Positions 10,411 to 22,400 of a stretch of DNA of 64,000 bases are shown here, piece after piece (the first letter of the stretch is position 1; each line of letters begins with the position of its first letter). Under the pieces are notes generated by a model. The model was given only the letters and a program-made list of their open reading frames with translations, did no database searches and was not told the DNA's origin. Made by a program: the position numbers and the translations under genes. This stretch comes from Henricia sp. BOLD:AAB3569 (lineage: Eukaryota; Echinodermata; Asteroidea; Spinulosida; Echinasteridae), in assembly GCA_037783545.1 (NCBI GenBank), contig JBBELK010000034.1, positions 186,001-250,000 of the forward strand, written 5' to 3'.

Positions 10411-13400
10411 GTATGAAGAATTACAGTATGACATTTGTGCCTATGTTTTGTTTTCTTGACGTAAAGTCGTCAACATATTCACGGTTCTACAAAGAGCAGG
10501 AAGGGGGAGGGAGGTCGGAGGCATGCACTGTAAAATGTTGACATTTCATGGTACTGTAGGTAGGAACGGTAAAGTTGCTTCACGGACCAAGCTGGCTCAT
10601 ATGGCCGGTACTCATCCCCGGTTTCCATGGCATGGAGTGACTAGTAGCATTGGATGGAATGCCAGTCCATCGCAGGTTTACCCCCATCAGTTAGTTGGGT
10701 TTCCAGACCAATATTATAATTTGCCGGTACTCATTTATACACCTGGGCAGAGATACAATGTGGAGTAAGTGTCTTGTCTAAGGACACAACGCGATGGCAG
10801 TCACAAGGCTTCGAACCACGGACCTCACCCGAAAGTCCGACGCGCTATCCACTAGACCACCACGTGTCCAGAAAAATGTCGATAAGTAGTATTTTTTGTC
10901 AACTATGAAAATGTTGACAACTTTAGAGACGGCCCCTAATAACCACAGAATTCAACATTTTCTGGGGTTGCAACTTAAAACTAATTTTTTGGTATTGATT
11001 TTATATTTCCGGTTTTACATTTGGAAGCCATACATGTATATCCGAAACTCCATGATCTTTATGAACAGTTAAAATTTAAAAAAATCTATCCTTCATTTTG
11101 GCTTTGGTTCTCACACACACTGGATAATTTGCAAAATTGGAGGATCAAATTCAGTATTCAATTTAAACAACCAACCAGTGTTTACACCAATTACCATGGC
11201 GACTATGTCACTAGTCTGTTTAATGACTTTACATTGTTACAAAGTCAAATCAATGGTTAAGTTTTCTTCTTGTATTTTCCCTGCAGACGCCCCTAGCCAA
11301 CACACTTAGCCTTATTGGCAAGGAAGGGATGACATTTAAAAATATGGTAAGTTAGCTCATTGCTTGTGCAGATGCAGAATATTTGAAGAATCTAAATGCC
11401 CTTTTTGCAGGAATTATACCAGGGGCCAATTTCATAAAAAATGTTAGCACCCGATTTTTGATGAAGCAGCGCTCTCTACACTTCATTAAAATGTTTAAGC
11501 ACTAGCAAACAAAACTGCATGCTAACATACCGATTTTCTGCTACGCGACGCCATCTTTTTTCCCGCTATTTTAGGCAAAATTTGATACAGATACACAAAT
11601 TTCAGCTGTTGTTCAAATTTTTCAGTCGGCGACAGGCAAGGATTTTTTGTGGTAGTGATAATCATTCAAAGATGGAAACATTACCGATGACTGTACTTGA
11701 CAATTTTGACGTTGAAACAAGTAAAGCAGACGACAAACGCATTAGAACAAAACATACGACAGTGTTGCGCGCGCATTCTCTTCGCGCGCTTTAGAACAAC
11801 AAGCTAATTAAGAAATAAGCCCTTGCTATTAAGTGAAAATTCGTGCTATGCTTACCCCATAGAAAATTCAGCCGGTTTCCCGGCGGGATCCCGGCGGGAT
11901 TCCAACTGGGATCCCGCCGGGATCCCGCCGGGATCCTGCCGGGAAAAACTTGCGGGAAAATTTGGCGGAATTTACCGGGATCCCGGTTAACCGGGATCCC
12001 GGTTAACCGGGATCCCGGTAAATCCCACCGGGATTGCACCGGGATCCCGGTAAATCTGACCGGGATCCCTTACAAAAAAATGCCAATGGTTTACCATTAA
12101 AAATACCACTGACAATTACCACTAGCAATATTCAATGGTATATCTAATGGTGTTTTGGAACGTTTTTTTAAAATGGTAAATAATGGTATCTCCATGGTAA
12201 ATGTACCAATGCCAGTGGTAAAATTGTACCATTGCCAGTGGTAAAATTGTACCATTGCCAGTGGTAAAACTGTACCATTGCGAGTGGTAAAACTGAACCA
12301 TTGCCAGTGGTAAAATTGTACCATTGCCAATGGTACAGTACTACCATTGCGAGTGGTAAATTGTACCATTGCGTGTCAATGGTAAAAATGTACCATTGTC
12401 AGTGGTAAAAATGTACCATTGTCAGTGGTAAATACCACTACTAATTAATGGTTTTACCATAAAGAGTATCGTTAAATTTTACCATTTTTGAAAACACCAT
12501 TGAAAACATTTAATGACATGGTAATTGCCAGTGGTAAATGAAATTATTGTATAAACCCATACGCACTAAGTCCATCGCACATGTCATAACACAATATGTT
12601 TTCAAAGAAAAACTTGTAATTTCTTCAGTACGTTTTCTCACATTATTATGTCATATTAGAAAGAGTTAGTGGCTTGTATTTTTCTTCGGCACACGTCTTT
12701 CCATGTAGCAACTGAAGAAAAACAACTCAACAAGTAGCACTTTGAATTAACTTAACGTGTGTAACCAAACCTGTATATAATTTTACATGAATGAAATCTT
12801 CTTCTGAATTATATACAAAAAGCGTGGTTATGTAAAAACTACTTTTACAAACTCGTACCTTAACCAACTCGTAGACCTACGTTTAATCAATGAAGACAAC
12901 TCTAGATGATCATTAATACAGTTGTCAGTGCGTGGAGTAGCAAAAGCCACCGGTGCCACGCTGCGTGTGCTCCAATAAGCTACTTCCTGTGTACGTATAC
13001 GTAGGGCATATAATATATGCCGTGACCTGATCATGCAGTCCGCGCGTTGCAAAAGCACCGTAGTCTAGCTACAGTAACTTCAAGTCAAATTCGTGTTATT
13101 TTTGTGGAATCTTTTCGAAATAATCCGCCGATCTGATACGGTTCAGAGCCTTGAAGGCACTACTTACGCCACTGCAAGAATTGACGGAATACACGGTACA
13201 AGTTGGCTAAAGTATGACTTGCCCATGTTACGTGTTCCAGATTAATAAGGTACGAGTTGGCAAAGGTACGAGTTGTCCTCCATTATCGACGACCGCCGTG
13301 TATGCGAAGAAAATACCCCGCTTAAAAATGCTTTTTTCCTTTTCCTTTTAAGCTCTGATGAACTCAAACTCTTTTTAATCATTGACTCTATAATTCTGTC

Positions 13401-16400
13401 GCTTCTGGTTGCCTTGAATATCATGTTTCCATCCCAGTAGTTTCAAAACTTGGCGACAAGAAGTACAAACCGGAGAGCATGATGTGGATGCCATCTTGAA
13501 TAGTGATCGTGCGACAGTTACGCTGCGCTGGTTCCCAGTAATTACAACCTGTGCAAGTAAACTGGTGCTCTGCATAGTATCGATACTACTGTAATCGATA
13601 TTTGTGGGGGTTTTCTCAGTCATTTCCCATAAAAGCTACATGGGGAAATGGTATCGATACCGGATTTTTCGCTTTTTATAATGAAAGCAAACGGAAGACA
13701 CTGTCGGTTGGATTTATAACTCCATGAAAGAAACGTTTCTAAGCGGAAAATTGGAATTCCGGACCGTTTTTCTGAGACTGAATTATGTTCGTAGTTGTTT
13801 AATTTATTCTTAATACCAGCTACTTGTACGTCACGGCCAGGGTCGTTATGATCTATGGGCATGTTGGTTTATATTATATTCTCTAGTCATTTTGATGTAA
13901 ATTAAAGTTTAACTTTATTTTGAATTTTAACCACCGTGCACCATTCGTGACTCGAGATCTTACCATATATACCTCTGATGTACCACTGCATTACCATTGC
14001 ACACCATTCAATTATAAAATAAAACCATAAAATCTCGCCATAATATAATACCACTGGTGCACCATTGCACTGCCATATTGCACACCATTAATTTACCATA
14101 AAATTGATTACCATACATTTTTTTTTCATACACCAGTATACCACTGGTGCATCATTACATTGCCATTGCACACCATTTATGTATAATAGAATCACTTTAC
14201 GCAACCATTCAAAAACAATTGATTACCATTCAGTTTTTCAATCTTACCATTGTACACTACTGGTGCACCATTGCATTACCATTGCACATCATTCGTACCA
14301 TATAATTACCATAATAAACAACCGTTCAGTCCTTTTTATCTTACCATTGCATACCACTGATTAACCATTGCACACCATACGTACAATATCATTACCATAT
14401 ACGCAACCATTCAGTACCACTTCTTACCATTCAGTTCTATTTAATATTACCATTGTATACCGGTACCACTAAATAACCATTGTATTGCCATTGCATACCA
14501 TACGTACAATACCATTACCATGCGCAACCATTCAGTACCACTGGTTACCCTTTATAATATTACCATTGCATACCACTGGATAACCATATTACCATTGCAC
14601 ACCAATTTCCCACCATGTATACGCAAACATTCAGTACCACTGCTTACCATTATGTCCTATTTAATATTACCATTGCATACCACTAAATAACCATCGTATT
14701 AACATTGCATACCATACGTACACTATCATTAACACGCGGAACCATTTAGTACCACTGCTTACCATTCAGTCCTATTTAATATTACCATTGCATACCACTG
14801 AATAACCATTGTATTACGATTGCATACCATACGTACAATATCGTTACCATATACGCAACCATTCAGTACCACTTCTTACCATTCAGTTCTATTTAATATT
14901 ACCATTGTATACCGGTACCACTAAATAACCATTGTATTGCCATTGCATACCATACGTACAATACCATTACCATGCGCAACCATTCAGTACCACTGGTTAC
15001 CCTTTATAATATTACCATTGCATACCACTGGATAACCATTGTATTACCATTGCACACCAATTGCACACCATGTATACGCAAACATTCAGTACCACTGCTT
15101 ACCATTATGTCCTATTTAATATTACCATTGCATACCACTAAATAACCATCGTATTAACATTGCATACCATACGTACACTATCATTAACACGCGGAACCAT
15201 TTAGTACCACTGCTTACCATTCAGTCCATTGCAATATCACCATTGCATACCATTCAATAACCATTGTATTACCATTGCATACCATACGTACAATATCGTT
15301 ACCATACACAACCATTCAGTCCTATTTAATATTACCATTGCATACCACTGAATAACCATTGTATTACGATTGCATACCATACGTACAATATCATTACCAT
15401 GAGCAACCATTGAATACCACTGCTTACCATTCAGTCCTTTGCAATATTACCATTGCATACCACTGAATAACCATTGTAATACCATTGCATAACATACGTA
15501 CATTATCGTTACCATACACAACCATTCAGTCCTATTTAATATTACCATTGCATACCACTGAATAACCATTGTATTACGATTGCATACCATTCGTACAATA
15601 TAATTACCATACGCAACCATTGAATACCACTGCTTACCATTCAGTCCTTTGCAATATTACCATTGCATACCACTGAATAACCATTGTATTACCATTGCAT
15701 ACCATACGTACATTATCGTTACCATACACAACCATTCAGTCCTATTTAATATTACCATTGCATACCACTGAATAACCATTGTATTACGATTGCATACCAT
15801 ACGTACAATATCATTACCATACGCAACCATTGAATACCACTGCTTACCATTCAGTCCTTTGGAATATTACCATTGCATACCACTGAATAACCATTGTATT
15901 ACCATTGCATACCATTCGTACAATATAATTACCATATGCAACCATTCAGTACCACTGCTTACCATTCAGTCTTTTTAATCTTACCATTGTACACCACTGA
16001 ATAACCGTTACATTACCATTACATACCATTCACTACCATACAATTACCATACGGAACCATTGAATACCATTATATTTTTTTTGTAAGGGATCCCGGTGGG
16101 ATCCCGGCGGGATTCCGCCGGGATCCCGGCGGGATTCCGCCGGGATCCCGGCGGGATTCCACCAGGTTCCGAGTAAATCTGACCGGGATCCCAGCAGGAT
16201 TCTCCCGGGATATACCAGTACGTGTACATAACAAATTAACATGTACATGTCGTCTGGGTGAAAAGGAGTGAGTTATAATTTTAAAAGCTTTTGATACATA
16301 TTTGCCAATTTTAGATTAAATTAAACTTGCGTACAAAACATAAATACTAGACTAGCTGACTTCCAAGTAATCCAAGTGTTTTCTCACGACGAGTCTTCAA

Positions 16401-19400
16401 TTTTCTTTTCCCTCCTCGAGGCTCAAAACTCTTGAGGCTGCATGGAGCAATTTCCTTGGCACACCCAATTGTTTACATGTACTGAATTGACCAGAATATT
16501 TTTTGCCTTAAAAGTTAAAATGACTCATAAAAGTCACATTTTTAGGAAGTTAGTTTATGTAAATGTTAATTTAGATGTAAATAAATTTTTAAGAAAATCT
16601 GAAAAAATGTTTGAGCCTCTTTCATTCTACAATAAGTTCTACAATAAAGCAAATTTTGTCAACTTCTCCATTATATTTCCTTTCTAAGTTCTTATACTAG
16701 GCTAGTCTTGATGCAAGACCGAGTTCGCGATCCCCACATTGTTCATTTTAGCCGCCAGAGGGCGTACCTACACTTACAACGTGAACTCGAAAACTCGGTC
16801 TTGATTACTCCGTAAGAAAAAAGTTCGATAACCTTTATGGAAGCACATGAATAATTAAACAGCAAGGTCAAAAATTATGGGCGCCTGCGTAGAAGAGAAA
16901 GCGATGCCTCCATAACTAGGTCATGTGGGATGGTAACTTGCCGTGTACATTTGTACGTGTGCAGTGATTCACCGTGCCGCGCGAAAATGATATCGGGCCA
17001 TTTTCGTGCAGTGACCGTGGTGCATGGTTTTATAGCAATGGAAATCCAGGCTGGGTGCCCAAAATCAGACATGTCATAATTTTATTTCTCATTTTTATCA
17101 TCAAACTTAATTGTTCTAACATGCATTGTTTATTTTTTATTTAATACAAAATAAAGACGTTTATAGTGGTCGGATATGGAATTCAACCTACAAATTCAAA
17201 TTATTTCTGCACTTGAAGTGAAATATTGAACTAATGAATCAGACAATGTTGACAAACATTTCCATTTTTTTTTTAGTTAACCAAACTGTGCAAATTTTAT
17301 TCAAGGGCTTCTGTCCTATCTACAAAGTAGTATGCTGTTGTTCCCTGGAATTCGTAAAAACAGCTTCATATCCACAAAATTAATGGGCCTTCTCAAAGCA
17401 TTCTCCTCAGAGCACTGAAAAGGGTGAAATTTTTAACATTTAGTAAACTAATAAACATCAAATTTAAATTTGTTCCATTAAACGTTATTCCAGTATATTT
17501 TCGGAGGCTTATGCAAGCAAGTTGCTCTAATTAATTTTCTGCAATTCTGCTTGCTGTAAAAACAAAAACATGCACGAAGAATCAGAAAAAAAGTATTGTT
17601 TTAAATAGGCCGTAAAAGGTCGATCCTTGGGTCACAAAAATTTGCCTTATTTGTTGTTGGCCTAAATGAAAATCAAATGGGTCATATTTGACTTTAGAAA
17701 ATGTACAATTACTTTTGTAAAACCATGTGGCTTTGAGAGACTCCTTTCAACATTAAGCTTACAAAAATTTAATAAGGGCATTTTGAAATTTTTTAAAATC
17801 TGCCCAACAATTTATAATACTTTAAACATTGTGTACAAAGCATGTGATAGTGAGTGAAATTACTAGTAGTAGTTTTTAAGAAAGTGGGTGGTTCTTCACT
17901 CAGATTAATTCACTCCTAAATTTCGGGTTTTTTTCTATCATATCTAAACTGACTGATGCTTGCAAGTCATTTTAGGGAAAAATAGTAGTGGATAACTTCT
18001 CTGAAATCGTTTAGCACTTTTTTTAAAACCGAAGCCAATAATATGAAAAGCATGCCATATAGTATAGAGGAGAAGAAAACAATCCCAGTCGTTTTCTTCC
18101 TCCATGCGTAAGCGATGAAAAAAAATCGTGACCAAGCAGAACATGCCCTAAGAAAATCTCTAAATGCCAGTCTTTGATAGCCTTTGAACTTTTCGATTAT
18201 CAACTTGGAACGAAATGCTTCGTCTTCACTGGCCGCCCAATCATCACACCCGACCGTAGACCCGTTCACGGGTCTAACCCGACCGTATTTTATACGAGCA
18301 ACACAGGCCGGCAAGCGGTAAGGCCCGGACGACGCGACGGTACAGGCGAGCCACTGAGTGCAACGCGCAAGATAGCTTTGTCCGTGGACAACGTGTTTGC
18401 CTCATATCATGTTTGCCTGCTGACTGCTGATCGATCGATCGATCAGCGACTGGAAAAGCAGCGACATTTGTATGCACTGTCCTGTCCAGTGTGTACTCTG
18501 GGTACCAGACAGACCAGAGCTGTTGTGAATTATGGAAATTAGATGACGTCACGCATTTCAACGTGTCACACAAAGGTATGCCAGGAATTCGCTCGGTATT
18601 TTGCGAGCGATTTATACGGAATATGAAAGACTGTCTTTTCGACTGTATTTCAGGTGCGCCCTCTGGCGGCCAATGATGAATAGTCTATGTACATCGTGTA
18701 TTGCGCGCAAAAAGGCAGTCTTTCCGAAAGACTAATACTAGGCATACTCTTAAATCTTTTTTTTTTCACATCAAATCTGCAAAACTGATAATTAGGTAAT
18801 TTTAAGAGAAATATAAGGCTATATAAACTTAATTCTCACAATTCCAATAGTTTGATATAAATATATCGGCCTATACAATATTTTATACTAATACTAGTGT
18901 ACATTGTGTGTGCAAAGGAAACAAGCCACTGATTTTGCAAATTTGCTACACAAGAAACAAAGCATTTCCACGATGCAGTTTGAGCTAACAGCCACAAAAT
19001 TCACTCCATAATTTCAGTTTTGTGCAATTATCACAAGTACTATACCTACACATGTAAATACAGTAAGAACATGCCTGGTGAGGATGATTTTCAGTAGACA
19101 GACTTCAGCCATGCTTCAGCAAAATTTGAATGTCACATTTCTAAACCAACATGGAGTACACTAGTCTGGTTCTGGCTGTAAGCATATATTAAATAGGGCA
19201 CCAGACATCAATAGACTGGTTCTCAGTCTTTTCAAAACTATACAATAGACTGGTTCTCAGTCTTTTCAAAACTATAACCAGGCCAGGATAACAGGTGTAT
19301 GGATCAGGCTATGAACATCTTCTAGGGAATATTGCAACTTTCCCTTAAAGATAGGTGTAAATTTAATCCCTGTGTTACCTAGTGGAGTGGAACATCCCTC

Positions 19401-22400
19401 ACACAAGATTCCATTGTGTTTATAGGGCCCCTTAAACATAGGCTTAATTCTCCTCTCGTGCACTAGTTACATGTACATAGCCATGTTTCAGGGGCTATAT
19501 TAAAAATACTGTACACAATGTAATTTTGTTTAAAAGGGATTACATGCACCTAAGTTGAAGGGAAAAAGTTTCAATTCAATGCAATTTAAGGGGTAAATAC
19601 TGTAGAGCATATCTTTTTCGCCACTACAGTTGCTATCCCGGTAAGGAACCGGGATCCCGGCATGGAACCGGGATCCCGGTAAGGAACCGGGATCCCAACC
19701 GGGATCCCGGTAAGGAACCGGGATCCCAACCGGGATCCCGGTAAGGAACTGGGATCCCGGTTGGCATCCCAGTAAGGAACCGGGATCCCGGTTGGCATCC
19801 CGGTATGGAACCGGGATCCCGGTTGGGATCCCGGTAAGGAACCGGGATCCCGTCGGGATTTCTCAATCCCGGCGGGATCCCGGTCTTATTTTCTATAGGG
19901 TAATCCAAAATTTTTATGAAATTGGCCCCAGGTAGTTTAAAAAACTGACTACTTAAATGTACACATAACATTCATTTAATGCAAAAACATGCATAGATTT
20001 TAAAGGGTTTCTGAAACATTGCAGCATGTATGTACATGTAGCTCAAATTTCTGTTTGGTAGTTTTCTGTTTACCTTGAACATTCTTCTACTGGCATACGT
20101 ATTGCGCTATTGAACGCACCCTAGGTATCACACACATACTTGTTTCCCTTTGTTCCTGTACTCTACATCTCTCCCCTAGAGAAAGCAAATGAGCGTATAC
20201 GATCGAGGACCAGCTCAAACTTGTAAAAAGAGACGACACTCGAGGATATAAAAGGATCTTTTGTTATCTCTTTGTCTGTCTATCCTCGGTCGTAATAGAC
20301 TATGTAAGTCTCGCGGCAAAGGTCAAATCTGAGCTTCCGGGCACAACACGACTAAAACGCCTATTCTTATAACACGTGCGAGATTTTGTTTTCTGTATAT
20401 AAATTTTTCTGTCAAATCTTAATACAACCGAGCCGAAAGTGATTCGGGTAACTAAAATGTTTTTTTTACAATATATAATACATGCATAATTATCTCTAAA
20501 AACGATAAAAATTTATTAAAATTTCGTGACCTGAATAAATTTCTGTGCTAGCATATTCTTCATCCAATTTGGAATGGATGACCCAAGTGTGGATTCATGT
20601 GAAAATTAATGCTTCGAACTTGGGCACTCTAAAAATAAAATAAAAAAAAGTCTGCAAGCTCTACTTTTGGTAGATGGCGTTTCGCCTATCGCTAGCGAGG
20701 TCTGTATGTACACTGTAGGCCTACGTACGTCGGCTGCTGTGCGTGTTGCATATCTTTTGCTGCATGTAGTTTACGATCTTCAAAGATTGACTTGTCGGCT
20801 CAGAAAAGATCGTGAATTTTTACATTTCGATTGCTTATTTTTGATTATATACCCCACTTCATCAATTGGAATGCAAGATTTTATTTAGAGATATGCGTTT
20901 TGGGCCGTCTGAGTTTACAAAAACCTGCGTAAACAAAATAATCCAAGAATTTCGCTCGCGATGTGCATTGAAGAGATAGGGTCTTGTGCCCGGAAATAAC
21001 AGTGGTCTCGCGCGGTCTCGTACGTTCGCGAGGTCAACTTACATAGTCTACATGTATATAATACAAGAGCACAGTTGCTTTAAACACTCTGATTTTCAAG
21101 CTTGTTTTTATTGTGTATCTCCATACCTTTCTATGGCTTTTCAGCCAGAGATTTTCAAAAATGTCCTTTTTCCACCTAGGTACCATTTTGTTTTTACAAA
21201 ATGTTTAATTCCACAGACTTGTATACTGCATAAGTGGATTTTGTGTTGAGGCTAGCCCCGCTTTTCATTAACATTATTATGACAGCCATCCAAGTTATGT
21301 ACATGTAGTTTCAATCTTGTTGCATTTTTGTTTCAGTTCACAACAAACCCTCTCTGCTGCCCGAGCAGGTCTAGTATTTTAACAGGAAATTACGTGCACA
21401 ATCACAATGCGTTAAACAACTCAATATCAGGGGGTTGTAGCAGCAAGGCTTACCATTTTGTTTTTACAAAATGTTTAATTCCACAGACTTGTATACTGCA
21501 TAAGTGGATTTTGTGTTGAGGCTAGCCCCGCTTTTCATTAACATTATTATGACAGCCATCCAAGTTATGTACATGTAGTTTCAATCTTGTTGCATTTTTG
21601 TTTCAGTTCACAACAAGCCCTCTCTGCTGCCCGAGCAGGTCTAGTATTTTAACAGGAAATTACGTGCACAATCACAATGCGTTAAACAACTCAATATCAG
21701 GGGGTTGTAGCAGCAAGGCTTGGCAGGATGGGCCAGAGAAAGCGACAATAGCCACCTACCTAAAGAGCATGGGTTACAAGACATTCTTTGCTGGTAAATA
21801 TCTGAACCAGGTGGGTGAAGATCAACGCATTCAGAATAAACCATTTTTAGTACGTGCCTTTACGGCTCCCCACAATTCCCTGTGGGCAGTTGGCGTGCAG
21901 TGCATGATAGAACAGAATTCTAGTAGGAGTGCTAAGTTTGATTGTGTACACTTGAATGGGATTTTGCAAGAGAGTGGAGCTCTCAACCTCTTCAAACCCG
22001 TAAAACGTGGCAAATTTGTGTTTTTGACGGAAATGTTACCCGGTAAGAGCTCAGATACATGCAGATTCAACCTACAGTACATGTATATCTGTTTTGAGAT
22101 TATATCGGTGTCTAGGGGTGAAATACCAACTTGATTTGTCACGAGGTTGGTGTGCATACGGTAGGTGGCAGTAGGCACTATGAACATGAATGCAGCAATG
22201 AGTGCATGGGAGTCTTCTTGGTTCAACTGGCAATGTTGAGGAATGTTGAGGGAAGTTTGAGTGAAATGATGCACTGAAAAATCTCTGAATTTATGAAAAA
22301 AACTTTCCGTCCAACATGTCCAAGTTAATTCCGTGGTTTTCGGTGCGTTGTTTCACCCCAAATTCCTTTCACAGAATTAGCTTGGACGGAGAGTGTTTTT

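Larger units (their letters stand above)
12067..16089. mobile_element. Element with CCCTTACAAAAAAATG ends carrying TGGTA arrays
   Basis: CCCTTACAAAAAAATGCC at the left faces TTTTTTTTGTAAGGG at the right. It is inserted in GGGATCCC repeats. The same terminal pattern (CCCTTACAGAAATGTCCCATG) bounds the element at 22715-26151, which carries a different satellite. The middle (about 12560-13900) is non-repetitive and holds no recognised gene. Confidence 0.7.
11855..19900. mobile_element. 8.0-kb element with CCC(C/T)ATAGAAAAT ends and TA duplication
   Basis: The left end CCCCATAGAAAATTCAGCCGG and the complement of the right end (CCCTATAGAAAATAAGACCGG) correspond. TA flanks both sides (11853-11854 and 19901-19902), and the relative at 61375-61382 shows the single uninserted TA. 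GGGATCCC-type arrays lie directly inside both ends. No transposase was recognised, so the mobilising enzyme is unknown; a TA duplication is compatible with several superfamilies. Confidence 0.75.
11422..19929. mobile_element. Outer MITE (GGGGCCAATTTCATAAA ends) expanded by insertion
   Basis: The left end GGGGCCAATTTCATAAA and right end TTTATGAAATTGGCCCC are exact complements. An uninserted relative of 504 bp is at 60916-61419 and shares the internal sequence at 11422-11854 (TGCATGCTAAC..., the GCCATCTTTTTTC block, GACAGGCAAGGATTTT). The 8-kb difference is the element at 11855-19900. A single end of the family is also at 45756-45776. Confidence 0.85.

Noticed and set aside
10802-10868. Candidate tRNA gene on the - strand
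   Set aside because: A and B boxes are present, but a paired acceptor stem and clean cloverleaf are not evident, and the unit is embedded in a SINE-like body.
13960-16070. Regularly spaced repeats that might suggest a CRISPR array
   Set aside because: The units are degenerate throughout, have no unique spacers of constant length and no cas genes, and the host DNA is animal with spliced genes.
18174-18573. Overlapping frames of 99-122 codons on both strands
   Set aside because: Both are open by chance in a GC-richer patch within a putative inverted-repeat element, with no recognisable domain.
19586-19971. Frames with repeated [10 protein letters not shown]-type motifs resembling an elastic or collagen-like protein
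   Set aside because: They are translations of the CCGGGATCCCGGTAAGGAA minisatellite; the periodicity is at the DNA level and on the strand opposite to any known exon.
21598-22134. 178-codon continuous frame starting in exon 3 as an intronless gene
   Set aside because: Homology to GNS ends precisely at the GTGGGT donor after codon 68 of the exon; the remainder is intron read-through.
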